A stretch of DNA of 64,000 nt, from NCBI GenBank assembly GCA_032718565.1, contig JAVGVS010000515.1:62001-126000 (forward strand). The letters are read 5' to 3'. The DNA comes from Distichodus sexfasciatus (taxonomy: Eukaryota; Chordata; Actinopteri; Characiformes; Distichodontidae). The position numbers and the translations under genes were made by a program. This document shows, piece after piece, positions 42,362-54,216 of this stretch (within the stretch, counting starts at the first letter, position 1; every line of letters starts with the position of its first letter). Under the pieces are notes generated by a model. That model was not told the DNA's origin and searched no databases. It saw nothing but the letters and a program-made list of their open reading frames with translations.

Positions 42362-42480
42362 CTTTGTGTGTCTGTGTCTGTGTGTGTGTCTTTGTGTGTC
42401 TTGTGTGTCTATGTGTGTCTGTGTGTGTGTGTGTCTGTGTGTGTGTGTGTGTGTGTCTTCTTGTGTCTGTGTGTGAGAGT
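41938..42480 (+). repeat. polypurine tract passing into a GT array
   Basis: GAGAGA/GAAAGA sequence to about 42285, then GTGTGTCT and GTGTGT units to 42475. A 259-codon minus frame spans both, but its THTHTHRHTHTQ and SLSLSL composition comes from the repeats. A CTC tract lies at 42553-42577. Confidence 0.92.
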
Positions 42481-42639
42481 GTGTGTTGCTCATACAGCAT
42501 GCAAACTCAGACTCCTGCATGTGATATGGTTTCCAGTGCAGTGACTATCGATCCCTCCTCCTCCTCCTCCTCCTCCCTGGGACCTGCTCTGTGAGAGTAT
42601 GTGTGTGTGGCTGTGGGTTCTTGTAAAGGGGTGTGTGTC

Positions 42640-42790
42640 AGAGTGCAGGAGCCCCACGGCGAGGTTTTGTGTTCCTCTGTGAAATTTCAATTAGAAATAA
42701 CTTCATTACTTACTGCCCCCCAGAGACAGCGATCCATCTGAGTCATCAATAACCAGCCTGTCAGAGACCCCTATTGGCCCCGAGGAGCCC
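42640..42790. other. unique segment, possible conserved non-coding element
   Basis: TTTCAATTAGAAATAACTTC, ATTACTTACTGCCCCCC and GATCCATCTGAGTCATCAAT, lying between two microsatellite blocks. Short and frame-free. Confidence 0.25.
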
Positions 42791-42808
42791 CTCCCCCTAC
42801 ACACACTT

Positions 42809-42810
<2 letters not shown>

Positions 42811-42845
<35 letters not shown>

Positions 42846-43180
42846 TTACCTCACATTACTTCACCACACCCACACACACACACACAGTCTTAGACATTAC
42901 TATTGCCAGGAGGTCTTTCCATAGACTCCTATAATGACTATATATGTATATACCTACACCTACACCTAATCCTAACCCTAACCTTAACCTCAGTAACCAA
43001 AAGCACATCTTTTACCTCTTTTACTTTCTCAAATAAAACAAGCACATTTACTATAGTCAGTTTTCTCATGGGGACCTCTCAAATGTCCCCACAAAACCCA
43101 AAAAACTGACAGTGATTTTAGGGACAAAAGGTCCCTATTAATGTGATAAAATACATGAACACACACACACACACACTTCA
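42811..43180 (-). repeat. CA tract joined to GTCCCC repeat, copy 3
   Basis: CA tracts at 42811-42842 and 42870-42886 precede AGGTCTTTCCATAGACTCCT, CCTAACCCTAACCTTAACC, TCAGTAACCAAAAGCACATC, CATGGGGACCTCTCAAATGT and GGTCCCTATTAATGTG. A further CA tract closes it at 43158-43178. Very similar to 20699-20950. Confidence 0.9.
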
Positions 43181-43354
43181 TCTCAAACACACACACGTGC
43201 TCTTGGGCTGTGACAAATATTCGATATGAATGAGAAACCGGTTTTCATTTAAACGATGTGAGTGCTTCGACCTGCGTGTACCATGAACCTGCCAATCATC
43301 GATTACAAAGTTATGACTCACTTATTAATCAGTAGCTGCTGCGCTGTAGAGAGT

Positions 43355-44300
43355 GACATCAGAGTGAGACTATCGTGAGAGTGAGACTCGCAAGAGTGAA
43401 ACTGTCACAAGAATGAGACCATTATGCGAGTTAAGACTGTCATGAGAGTTGGACAGTGAAGAGAGTGAGACTGCTGCAAGAGTGAGTCTGTCATGAGTGA
43501 GACAGTTGCAACAGGGAGACTGTTATGAGAGTGAGACTATTGTTGAAGGTGAGACTACCACAAGAGTGAGACTGTCATTGTAGTGAGACTATTATGAGAG
43601 TGAGTCTATTGTGAGGGTGAGATTGTTATAAGAGTGAGACTGTCATGAGAGTGAGACTGTTACATGACTGAGACACTTGCAGAGGGGAGACTGTTATGAG
43701 AGTGAGACTATTGTTGAATGTGAGACTACCACAAGAGTGAGACTATCATAGTGAGACTATTGCGAGAGTGAGTCTGTTGTTAGAGTTAGACTGTCACGAG
43801 ACTGAAACAATTGCGAGAGTGAGACTATCACAAGAGTGAGACCACAGTGAGAGTGTGGTCAGAGTGAGACTACTACAAGAGTGAGACGCAAGCAAGAGAG
43901 TGGGATTATAATGAGATTTCGGAGGTTATCGGGCGACAGTGAGGATTATACAGAGGAAATTATAGTAAGAGGAGACTTATTGTCAGTGAGACTATCTCAA
44001 GAATGAGCACTTCAGTGGAGACTGAGGTTCTCGTGAAAGGAATGGCAAGCAGAGAGTGAGGCTATCACAACAGGTGAGACTATAGTGAGATTTTGGAGAC
44101 TATCACGAGAGTGAGATTATTATGAGAGTGAGACTGTAGTCAGATTGAGGCTATCGCAAAAGTGATAAAATGATAGTGAGACTATCACGAGAGTGAGGCT
44201 GTTACGAGACTGAGACTACCGCAAGAGTGAGACTGCCAAGAGAGTGAGACTATCGTGAGAGTAAGATTATAGCCCGAGTGAGACTATCAGAGTGAGACTT
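43355..44300 (+). repeat. 17-bp minisatellite (GAGTGAGACTGTCATGA), array 1
   Basis: About 50 diverged units of GAGTGAGACTGTCATGA and variants (TATCGTGA, ATTATGAGA, GTCACAA). A second, shorter array of the same unit lies at 46205-46390. Confidence 0.9.
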
Positions 44301-44442
44301 AATTCTAAACTTGAACTAACACTAAACTTTGCTTTTCATATGGACAAATGAAGAAATGGCGTGATGTTCTAGAACAGTGTGTGTCGCTGAAACTTCTACT
44401 TTTCTACGTTTGGCTCCTGCTTTGGTCAGCAACTACGGCACA

Positions 44443-44468
44443 GCACACACACACACACACACACACAC
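44443..44468. repeat. CA tract
   Basis: Short pure CA run before the GC-rich segment. Confidence 0.93.
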
Positions 44469-44489
44469 TCCATTTGTTATTTGACACAC

Positions 44490-44840
44490 TCCCCGCGGTT
44501 CTCGCGGGCGGAGATCGGTGTTAACAGCGTAATTACAGCACTTCGGTGAATCTCCGCCGCCTGTGAATATTACAGCGTTTAGCGTCGGCGTTGTGCTCGG
44601 TCCTCGTCTCGTCTCCGTTACGAGTCAGATCAAAGCAGCTCACAACAATACCTGGCACGGATCTTTACAGTGAGGTAGACGGCGTTTCCCAAGATCCGAG
44701 CCGGGCGGATGCTGAGTCAGCAGCTCGCCAAGAGTCCCGGGAGTGTGAAACGGATCCGGATAACGAGCGTCGTCCGGCTCGACTCGACTCGCCCCAGCCG
44801 CAGGAAGGATGATTTAGAGCTCGACTTAAGCTTAAGCCGG
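44490..44840. other. GC-rich unique segment
   Basis: CCGCGGTTCTCGCGGGCG, GGTGTTAACAGCGTAATTAC and many CG dinucleotides stand out from AT-rich flanks. A 73-codon plus frame (44591-44812) has no recognisable domain. It could be a small CpG-rich regulatory element. 44880-46100 beyond it shows only AT-rich unassigned DNA. Confidence 0.3.
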
Positions 44841-46204
44841 GAAGAGCGAAACCGAAAGCAGCACCGCTGGTTTTAAAAAGCCTTCATCAATCTCACGCGG
44901 CGTTGTGAGGGAAAAACGCAGGGAAAGAGACGGATAAAGGGAGGAGCGGGAGAGAGGGAAGTCTTGAGGGTGGTTTGCGGAATTAAACTGCAGTGAATTG
45001 TAGTTTGCGTCAAAAGACTCCCTGGAGAATACAGCAAAGGCATTTTAAAAATTAGGGGAAAATTATTTTTAAAGGACAAATATTAGTGCAATGTTGTGAT
45101 TTTGTGAAAAGCATGAGATTTTATTTTCAAATGATAAAATAACTATAAATGTTTTTACCGGTTTGAATAATTTTTTAAAAATTAATTTTTTAAATATCGT
45201 TTCAGTATCATTTAATGTCATAAATATTGTATAAATATTATTATTATATTTTGTGTCTAGGGTTAGTGTTGTGCTGAGTTTATGAAAACTATATATTTAA
45301 ATTCTTAAATATTTCTAAATATTGTTCTCTTTTTATATGTTGAGTTTGTGAATAGTATGAGATTTTATTTGTAAATTCTTAAATAATATTTACTGTTAAA
45401 TCTTTGTAATATATAATATATAGTGCGATATTTTCATATCTCAGGAATTGCAGTGAAAGAGTCAAGTCTATAAAGGAGAATAAATTGTCACTTTTTCCTT
45501 TGACACAAATGATCTGAACATCAAGAAGTGTTGAAAATCCGCCACGTCCTTCCTCAATCTTTACTTTTTAATATCAGTTTTATTTGCTCTGAGAGAGCGC
45601 TTGAGTTAATTTGCGTTTAAAGCTCTTTTTTGCAGCGTTCCTTTCAGAGTGTGAATATGTGCACATATAGACGACATAAATCATTCAGGACGTCCCGGCG
45701 CTTTTATGAACTGCCTTTGCTGCCGTTTCCGTTGAAGGTTAAAATCCGGCGGTGATCATCTGTTCCAAACCCGGGAGTTCAGATTTGTCTTTTTTGCTTT
45801 TTTATTCTTGGAAAACTGGGTCAGGCAGGTGAGGCTGGGGTGTCCTGTGGACCCACGCCCAGAAAAAAAAAGCTGGACTCAGACTCCACATTCTGTCAGT
45901 GAGCTTAAAGCGCTTCCTGCTTTTTCCGCCGCCACAGATGGAGTAGCTTTATTCCATTGCAGTGGGATGGTAAATGCGGCTGAATCTAAAATGAGTCTCC
46001 ATTTGACATCCAGACACAAAGGCTGGTGTTTTATTAATAAAGTACAAACTCGTTGGCTGATTTATTAGAAACCAGGCATGGTACCTTAACCAACTACTGT
46101 ATCGTTATTGTTTTCCACTGCTCATTACAGTACGGTACTTTGCAAGCTAGTACGGTGCTTATATAAATAATCGGTTCTATATCTAATGTAAAATATAATG
46201 TTAT

Positions 46205-46390
46205 CACAAGAGTGAGACTAGCCTGAGAGTGAGACTGTCATCAGAGGAGGACTATTGTCATAGTGAGTTTATCGCCATAATGAGACTCTCACGAGAGTGA
46301 GACTGTTGTCAGAGTGAGACTGTCGTCATAGTGATGCTATGGCAAGAGTGAGACTGCCATCGGAGGGAGACTATCGTGGAAGTGTTTAAT
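46205..46390 (+). repeat. 17-bp minisatellite, array 2
   Basis: AGAGTGAGACTAGCCTGAG, GAGTGAGACTGTTGTCA and similar units for about 185 bp, the same unit as 43355-44300. Confidence 0.88.
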
Positions 46391-46472
46391 ATTAAACAAG
46401 AAACATACTAGAACCATAAGAAATTTGCAGAAATAGATTGAAAAATAAAGAAGCCGTAACAGTACTCTTAGT

Positions 46473-46861
46473 TAGGGCTGGGTTCAAAAAATCGATTCAC
46501 TGATCAATATCGGCCTCGCTCGAAAAATACTTATATTGATTCAAAAAATTTGCGGATCGATCTTTTCCTGCAGCTGCACTACGCCACCGCAAGGTAGCTG
46601 GCAAAAACGTGAGAGCGGGCGAACCCAACCAAATAGAGCCATGGCTGAAGGTTCCGCCAAATCACCGCTCGACCAGGCGTCGTATGTTTAAGTAACACTT
46701 CGCTTAAACAAGTTATTTTATGTAACCAAGCAAAACTAGTATTGACGAAAGAAATCTCTAACGCATAACGACAACGAATCTAATCTCCAGAATTGAATCG
46801 ATCATGACCTTGTGAATCGAATTGAATTGATTCAGGAAATCAGCAACGACACCCAGCCCTA
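46473..46861. mobile_element. complete hAT-type MITE with perfect 8-bp target duplication
   Basis: It starts TAGGGCTGGGTTCAAAAAAT and ends GACACCCAGCCCTA, giving an 11-bp perfect terminal inverted repeat TAGGGCTGGGT with CGATTCA words inside both ends. CTCTTAGT occurs immediately before (46465-46472) and after (46862-46869). An exact 8-bp duplication is the hallmark of hAT transposition. The 389-bp element is internally deleted. A short frame MAEGSAKSPLDQASYV at about 46640-46690 may be the relic of a transposase start. ACCCAGCCCT ends elsewhere (31690, 59135) suggest relatives. Confidence 0.92.
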
Positions 46862-46879
46862 CTCTTAGTACCCTTACCA

Positions 46880-47560
46880 AAAGTACCAAAACTTTAGGTA
46901 CTTTAGCAACATTTACAGCATGTATCCGATTCATTTCTCCGGAGTGACTTGTGTTTTCTAAGCAGCTCTGAAGGTCTAGTGGAGGACCATCACGAAGCGG
47001 ACCTGCTGACAGATGGACAGATTCATGATCATTTTACACATCACTTCATCATAATTATGTTGCAGAGCTCTGGAGCCAGTTCATATAAAAGTTGTGCAGT
47101 TGGAAAACTCCTCATGTTTCATGTCCAGAAATGTCATATTATACTGCAGCGTTTTCCCGCTAAAGCTCTCCGCGAGACGCTAATTACGCTGGATTGTTTT
47201 GTATCGTTTAGTTCGCACAGTGAAATCATCTGAATTCCCAGTTCTTTATCACGCAGACGATAAAGACTCAGCACGGACAGAAACCCACGCACACCTTTAG
47301 CAGTTTAATATCCGTCCCTAAATTGCCCTACGTGGCTGCTCTGTTTTGCCACCACATTGCTACTTCCACATCTCGTTCTGCCATTTTGCTCGGCTTATTG
47401 ACTTCAAAAAGTTGATTAAATCTGAACTTCTGTTCCAGTTGTGCTCTTTTAATATTTGTTGCAGGGGAGAAAATGTCGACAGAGCTTATAAACCGAAGCA
47501 GAGACGGAGAGTTTTAAGAGACAATACCTACTCTTTGGAAAAGGGTTTAGGAACGCCACA
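46880..47560. other. unassigned sequence
   Basis: Unique DNA. The 94-codon frame at 46949-47233 and the 77-codon frame at 47346-47579 have no domains or splice signals that I can support. Confidence 0.3.
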
Positions 47561-47562
47561 GA

Positions 47563-48370
47563 TAGATATATATATATAGAGAGAGAGAGAGAGAGGAGAG
47601 AGGGAGAGAGAGAGGGAGAGAAAGAGAGTTGGAGAGAAAAAAGAGGTAGAGCAAATGGAGACAGAGGGAGAGAAAGAGAGAGGGGAATAGAGAGAGAGAT
47701 GGGGAGACGAGGGGGGAGAGGGAATAACAGACTTGAGAGGGAGGTAGAGAAAGATAGATGGAAGAGAGGAGAGAGAGATATAGAGAGGGAAATGAAGGAG
47801 AGAAGAAGAGACAGAAACAGAGAGCAAGATGGAGGAATGGGGGCAAAGAAGGATGGAGAGTTAGAGAGATGGAGAAAGACAAAGAGATGGAGGGGGAGAT
47901 ACGGAGAGAGAGAATAAGAGAGGGGGAGTGAAATGGTGGCAGAAGGAGAGAAAGAGGGATGAAGAAGGGGGGCATAAAGAAAGAGGAGGAACAAGAAGGG
48001 AGAGAAAAAAGAAGAGTGAAAAAGAGAAGAGGGAGGTAGAGAAAGAGATGGAGGGGGAAATGTAGAAGGGGAGAAAACAGACAGAAACAGAGTGAGATGA
48101 AGAGAGAGATAGAGGACGATAGAGCTGGACTTGAGAGAGAGAGGGAGAGAGGTGTGCACAAAAGTGTGTGTGTGTGTGTGTGAGTGTGTGTGTGTGTGGA
48201 GTGTGTGTGTGTTTGAGAGTGTGTGTGTGTGAGAGTGTGTGTGTTGGAGTGTGTGTGTGTGAGTGTGTGTTTGAGTGTGTGTGTGAGAGTGTGTGTGTGT
48301 TTGAGAGTGTGTGTGTGTGTGAGAGTGTGTGTGTGTGAGAGTGTGTGTGTGTGAGTGTGTGTGTGTGTTG
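47563..48370 (+). repeat. polypurine tract followed by a GT array
   Basis: TATATA then GA repeats from 47580, A/G-rich to about 48150, then GTGTGT with GAGAGT interruptions at 48167-48370. A 331-codon minus frame (47449-48444) reads SLSLPPS and THTHSH only. Confidence 0.95.
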
Positions 48371-48464
48371 CTACTCAGTATGGGACTGTATTGATTGGCA
48401 GAAGCTGATGTTTTATTGAGGAGAGGGAAGACTCGGCTTGGCATGCAGGGATGGAGTGTGTGAT

Positions 48465-48865
48465 AGAGAGAGAGAGAGAGGGAGTGTGTGTGTGTGATGG
48501 AGAGAACATCCCTCTCTCGATGTGTGTGTGAGACATCTATGCTTTCTCAATTTTTCAACTCTATTTTTGTTCTTTCTTCCTCTCTCTCTCTCATTTATTC
48601 ATTCCTGTCTTCTCTCTCTCTCTCTCTCTCCGTCTGTGTTTGTGTGTATTTTATTACTCTTCTTTCTTCGCTCCTGTGTTCGTATTTGGTTCCTGAGACT
48701 TCATTTGAATTCACTTCTCCCTCTCCTCACCGCTCGCTCTCGTTCACCCGCTCTTTTTTCTCCCTGTTTCCCTCACTCTCCTCCTCCTCCTCCTCCTCCT
48801 CCTCTCTCTTTCACATGCTCTGTGTGCGTCCCCTAATCAGCTGCCTCACACACACTTACATCAAA
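48465..48865 (+). repeat. GA, GT and CT/CTC low-complexity sequence
   Basis: GAGAGA at 48468-48481, GT at 48485-48498, CT tracts at 48582-48632 and CTC repeats at 48778-48803. Serine/leucine-rich frames are artefacts. Confidence 0.82.
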
Positions 48866-48901
48866 TGAAAGGCTTTTGCTTATCGTACAAGCAAACCCAC
48901 A

Positions 48902-48904
<3 letters not shown>

Positions 48905-48949
<45 letters not shown>

Positions 48950-49670
48950 TGTTCTGTAAAGAGAAAGAGAGAGGGAGAAGCGAGGGGGAGATTGAGAGAA
49001 CATGTTGAAGAGAGAAAGAGAAATCAGGAGGAGAGAACGAGTGTTGAGGAGAGAGGGAAATAGAGAGATGACGACAGACAGAGAGAGGAAAAGGGAGAGA
49101 AGGGGAGGCAGAGGGCGAGAATGAATGTTGGATGAAGAGAGAGAGAGGAAGAGTGAGACAGTGATTGAGAGAGCAAGTGTTGAAGAGAGAAAGGGAGGAG
49201 AAGAGAACGAGTGTTGGATAAAGAGATAGAGAGGGGAGAAAGAGATTTAGAGAACGAGTGTTCCATGAAGAGAACGAGAGCAAGAGCGAAGGGGAGATTA
49301 ACAAAAGAAAGAAAAAGAGAAGTCAGAGGGAGAAAGAGCAAGAGTGTTGAGGAGAGAGAAGAGAGGGAGTTGGAGGAATGGAGAAGGATGGAGGGAGAGA
49401 GAGAATGAGTGTTGTGGAAAGAGAGAGAGAGAGGAAAATGGAGAGATTGAGAAAATCCTGTTAGGTAAAAAGAAAGAGGTAGGGATGGAGGGATTGAGGA
49501 AGTGAGAGCGAGAGAGAGAGAGAAATAAAGAGTGAGAGAGATGGAGAGAAAGAGAGAGGTAGTGACACAGAGATAGAGGGGGGAAGGAAGGGAAAGAGAG
49601 AAGGAGATGGAGAAGACGAAAAGAGAGATAGAGTGAGAGTGTGTGCTGTAATGGAGAGAAGGAGTGTTTG
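48905..49670 (+). repeat. polypurine tract
   Basis: A 40-bp pure GA run (48905-48944), then A/G-rich DNA with recurring GAGTGTTG.GGA.AGAGA words roughly every 50-80 bp. The 250-codon minus frame (49024-49776) is low complexity. Confidence 0.92.
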
Positions 49671-49929
49671 AGAAAGAGCAGAAACCCTGTGGTGTTTTCT
49701 CCACCTCTCCCTCTCTTTTCTCTCTTTCCTTTTTTCTCTGAGCCCTGCGGGATGATGGGAATCGTAGGCCGCCCACACCTCAGCTAAGAGGCAGCCCTGT
49801 GTGTTTGGCAGCGCTGCAGATAAGTCACGCTAACGCTAGGAAGGAGCTGTTCAAAGAGCGTCTCGTGCCGAATTCCACGGCGCCAGGAACCAAGCGGCAG
49901 GAGGATGTAACGCCGGGGATCCGTGTTGG

Positions 49930-50720
49930 GGTTCAGGGAGTTCGGACTGCGGTGTTTGGAGTTTGTGTTTGAGGAACTGGTGTTTGGTTTGGTGCCGGGG
50001 AACGCAGCCTCGTTTTAGCATTAGGGTCAGGGCATTGGTGTGTGGCCTGTAGTTTGGTGTTGGGAGTTTGAGGAATTGTGTTTGGTTTGGAGCTTGGTGG
50101 AGTAATGCAGCGTGATTAATGGCTTGTAGTTTGGTCTTAGAGTTTCTGTAGTGGTGTTTGACCTGTAGTTTAGTGTTAGGGAGTGAGGATTTCTGTTTGG
50201 TTGGGGAATGGAAACTGTTTTAACGCATCGTTTGGCCTGTAGTTTGTTGTTAAGAGTTTCCATAATTGTCTTTGGTTGTAGTTTGGTGTTGGGAGTTTGA
50301 GGATTTGTGTTTGGTTTGTCGCTTGGTGGAGTAATGGAGACTCATTCACGGCCTGTAGTTTGGTGTTGGTGTGTTTGTAATGGTGCTTGGTTTGGGGTTT
50401 GGTGTCAGGGTTTGGGGGCTTGTGTTTGGTTGGGGGTTTGGTGGTGTTGCTACTTGGGTTTTTAGACTGTTATCTTTTGTAGTAGATTAATGGTGTTTGA
50501 CCTGTAGTTTGGTGTCAGGGTTTGGGTATTTGTGTTTGGAGTTTGGTGTTGCTACTTGGCTACTCAGAGGCTGTTTTTAGCATAAGAGCAATGGTGTTAG
50601 CCTGTAGTTTGCTAAAATTGTTTTTGGTCGATTCTGGGTTATGGAAATTGTGTTTATAGTGGAGTTTGGTTTGAGCATTGAGTAAAGATGCTTGACTTGG
50701 AGTTTTGTGTAGTATTAGTG
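49930..50720 (+). repeat. diverged GCCTGTAGTTTGGTG tandem repeat
   Basis: GGCCTGTAGTTTGGTGTTGG, GAGTTTGAGGATTTGTGTTT and GTTTGGxGCTTGGTGGAGTA recur many times. The two best-matched blocks start near 50044 and 50275, about 231 bp apart, with shorter sub-units of about 50-110 bp. Confidence 0.82.
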
Positions 50721-50789
50721 CTTGTGGAGTTTATGCAACTTCCCATTATTAGCCACTTCAGTGTCTCGGGACTAATCCCTTTAAACTCT

Positions 50790-51060
50790 CCTGGTAGTTA
50801 GACTCAGCAGCAGTCGTCGGCCTGAAAAATGCCCTTTCACCAGCGCCGTTGAAGGCCGTTTCAGGTGCCAGGACGTTAGACGTGAAATCCATGCATCATG
50901 CCATTTCGGGGAAGTTAGCTTCGCAGGGGAACCGCTGCAACCGCAGGCTATTTTAGGCGTCGATCGATAAATGGATTTCTTTCAGCTCCCCCCCTCTTAC
51001 CGCGACGCGCTGGTGGTCAGACGCTTTGATTGAGTTCGCTCATGACAGGCTGCCGCTATC
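50790..51060. other. unique segment, possible conserved non-coding element
   Basis: CCTGAAAAATGCCCTTTCAC, CATGCATCATGCCATTTCGG, GATCGATAAATGGATTTC. GC-balanced and non-repetitive. Confidence 0.25.
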
Positions 51061-51995
51061 AAAGCTTTCAGACCCAACTTCGTCTCTGCGAGCCCGGATC
51101 TCTGCCTCTCTTTTTATTTTTTAATTTATACAGCAAAACGTATAAAGCATCTCAGCGGGCGACGGCTGCATCAATCCTGAATACAGATGACACTTTTTCC
51201 TGTATTTACGACTGCGGTTATTTATGACCGATCGAGGATAAAAACTTTGTTTGCTATTTTTCCGCCAACATGTCGACCGATACGGCTCGTTTTTTTGTCT
51301 GTTTGTTTATGGCCGGGTGCAGTAGTGCAGCAGGATTGCAAGGACTGGAAGATATATGGTGGGCGTCTGCGCGCGATTCGCAGTGAGGAAGATGTGTATT
51401 TTTTTACTTTATTATTATTTCGTAACGGTGCAACTTGTCAGCGGCCGCAGAGATGTCTCTGTCATCTTTTGGTGGTGGAGTCGATCCCACTGGAGCCAAT
51501 TTACTCCACTCCGTCTACTATCAACACTGCACACCATTTTGTAACTCTTTTATTTCAATCCCCCCACCTCCCCAAAAGAAAACAGCCGATGTTGCTGCTC
51601 GCACAGTATTTCACACCGCTTTATAGACATGTAAAGAATTCATTCGTGGCCTCAGGAGGACCGGCGTCAGCGGAGGGCTGTTGTATTAAATTGTTAAAAG
51701 TGCATTTGCCAGATTTTGCAGCTGTTAGGATTTTTTTGTTGTTTTCGTGAAGGCTCGGAAGGAAAGGGTCTACCTGGAATAATGAAGCTGGAAGCTCATA
51801 AATATAGTGGCAAAAATTTCCTGCCACATGGGAGTTGGATGTCACTTGTCACTCGGTTGTTGCCACTCGGTCCCTTTAGACTCTTTAAAAAAAAAAATGG
51901 AACGGAAATTAATCGTTTGTGCACATCAGTGTCATAAATGGAGGAGCAGGAAGGATAGAATACAGAAGCAAAATTTTAACTTTAAAATTTAAACG
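51061..51995. other. unassigned sequence with open frames
   Basis: A 187-codon plus frame (51187-51750) overlaps other frames in both directions. Its translation has no signal peptide, repeat or domain that I recognise and mixes rare residues without pattern. Chance opening is the simplest reading. A short A run lies at 51889-51899. Confidence 0.3.
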
Positions 51996-52004
51996 CAAAA
52001 CTAC

Positions 52005-52300
52005 GCTGTCCCTGAAGGCTCAACACAAATGATACAAACAGAAAGCCACAACAAAAGGCCAAGGCCAAAACGCGAATGCAAAACCACATCAAAATGCAAA
52101 AGTCACAACAAAAAGCAAAAGCTAAAATCGCAATGCAAAAACTACGACACAAATGCTAAAGTCATGACATGAATGCACAATCCAAAATGGGAATGTAATA
52201 GCTAAAAACACGAATGCAAAAGCCACAACACAAATTCAGAAGCCACAACGCGAAAAGCTACAGAACAAACGCAAAAGCTATGACATGAATCTTTATAGTT
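52005..52300 (+). repeat. 20-bp minisatellite (AATGCAAAAGCCACAACAC)
   Basis: About 14 diverged units, each combining AATGCAAAA with a GCCACAACAC or GCTATGACATG part. Sequence from 52310 to 52850 is unassigned. Confidence 0.8.
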
Positions 52301-52852
52301 CCCTGCAGTATTAGCAGAAAAGATTAGTCTACATTTCTTTGCGTGTTGTGTTTATGTAACTTTGTGTGTGAGAAATATAAAATCATCTCGATCTGGGTCT
52401 CAGTTGGGCTCTCGTTAAGCTCATATTTCGGTTCACGTGTCCTGTGTGTTGTGAATAGAACGCGCTGCAGCTTCTCATTGCCTTTTGCTGCTGTGTTTTG
52501 TCTTGTGTTCCTGCCTTTAAGCGTGTTACAATGCACTGTGGAACTATATTTCACACTCCAAAAATATAACAATACACACTGCGGGGGTGTAACGAGGAAC
52601 CCAGCCATGAAACCACTATGTTGTTTCTCCTTTTCCAACCTAGTAACTAGTGAGTTCCAGTTGTTTTATTCATGTTATTAACATCTAACTATTGAAGGTT
52701 CTTTCCAGAGAAGTTCTCATACGTAACTGTGAAACGCGATATTTTTGCATTTTGTTCTGCGGAGTGTAAACACTAATAGTTCTTATGTGAAATATTTAGA
52801 AGTTGACTTTTGCTAGTTAAAAGTAAAAGTTGATTACATTTTAGATAGATAC

Positions 52853-53060
<208 letters not shown>

Positions 53061-53069
53061 CTCTACAAA

Positions 53070-53985
53070 ATTGTAAAAAGAGAAATAATAATGATATAAA
53101 TAATTGTAATGACTTTATTTGATCAAAATTGTAGTTTATGATATAAATGTAAGAATATTCAGCTTTATTATATTTAATTTTCTTGATATCACAGTAATCG
53201 CCATGTTCTCAATTAAACGTCTAGAAAATTAAACAAAAGGTTAAATTACGTCATTTTGATGCAGACGCCGAGGTGTTAAACAATGTAGATTTTTAATCGA
53301 TTATCAATTATCTACATCACAGCAACTACAGTATCAGTAAAAAATGACTCCTCTATAACTCTGGAAAATGTTGAGCGATTTTTCACAAAATCCATATGGT
53401 GTTGTTAAAAATGTCTGAAGCAAATCGTCCTGACGATGTGATTGGTTAGTTTTGAGCAGTCTTTGTAACTAATTGTTGATTTTGCTCATAAACTGACATT
53501 TTTTATCAACATTAATATGAAAATAGTCGATTACAATAGTTGTCATTTCACAAGCTATTGTAGCTACAAATGTAAAGTGTGGCGTCCAATACAATAATCA
53601 CTTTGTTAAAAATGTAATTCTGAATGCAACAGTGAAGCAGTTCAGAAAATCGGTCAACGTTTGCCAAAGTTGTGTAATAGCTTAACAGTGAGCTCTTTTT
53701 TTTGACTTACGGTATATTTAAAGTGTATATTTAATTCATCGTTTTTTTTTTCTTTTTTTTTTTTTTTGCTTAATCCTCTAGCCGCAAAGCAGCAGCTCCA
53801 ATTCTCATAAACAGCACAAAGTTAAACTTAATCAAAACTTGCATTTCACACATTCAAACATTCTTAGCATTAAGAACTACTGTTGTGGAATGGTATTAAA
53901 ATTTGCGATGCTACTACCCTAGCCACTTTAGTAGCTAAAAAATAGTGAAGCAACTTTTACGGTGTTGTCTTAACAGTAATTAACA
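53070..53985. other. unassigned AT-rich sequence
   Basis: No gene or clear repeat unit. T runs lie at 53742-53769. Confidence 0.35.
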
Positions 53986-53989
53986 TTTT

Positions 53990-54216
53990 TTAAAATACAA
54001 ATATTATAATGTTGCAAAAACTAGAGGAAGCAGCTTGGATGTAGTTAGCTACGTTTTCTCTGTAGCTTGTAGTATATTAACTACTATAATAAAACAGAAA
54101 CTTGGCTGTAGATTATTTACATTTATAATTGTAAAAGTAACTTGTAATCATAAAAGGAGTTACATAATGTAGCTTGCAGCTTGAATAGCAACCGTTTAAA
54201 AGTAGCTTCTCAAACC
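53990..54216 (+). mobile_element. GAAGCTACTTTTAAACGG repeat family, copy 2
   Basis: CAGCTTGGATGTAGTTAGCT, CTGTAGCTTGTAGTATATTA, GTAACTTGTAATCATAAAAG and CGTTTAAAAGTAGCTTCTCA are the reverse complement of 2453-2600, with extra internal sequence. It ends at CAAACCCTGG, a degraded CAGTGTTGGGG-like terminus. Confidence 0.6.

Noticed and set aside
44591..44812. 73-codon frame in GC-rich DNA
   Set aside because: Stop codons are rare in GC-rich sequence by composition, and no domain or splice context is visible.
47449..48444. 331-codon minus-strand frame
   Set aside because: Serine/leucine/proline and histidine/threonine runs from GA and GT repeats. Many shifted frames are open too.
49024..49776. 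250-codon minus-strand frame
   Set aside because: Low-complexity translation of a polypurine tract.
51187..51750. 187-codon plus-strand frame in non-repetitive DNA
   Set aside because: No recognisable domain, overlapping frames in other phases, no splice or promoter context. I cannot exclude a gene but cannot support one.
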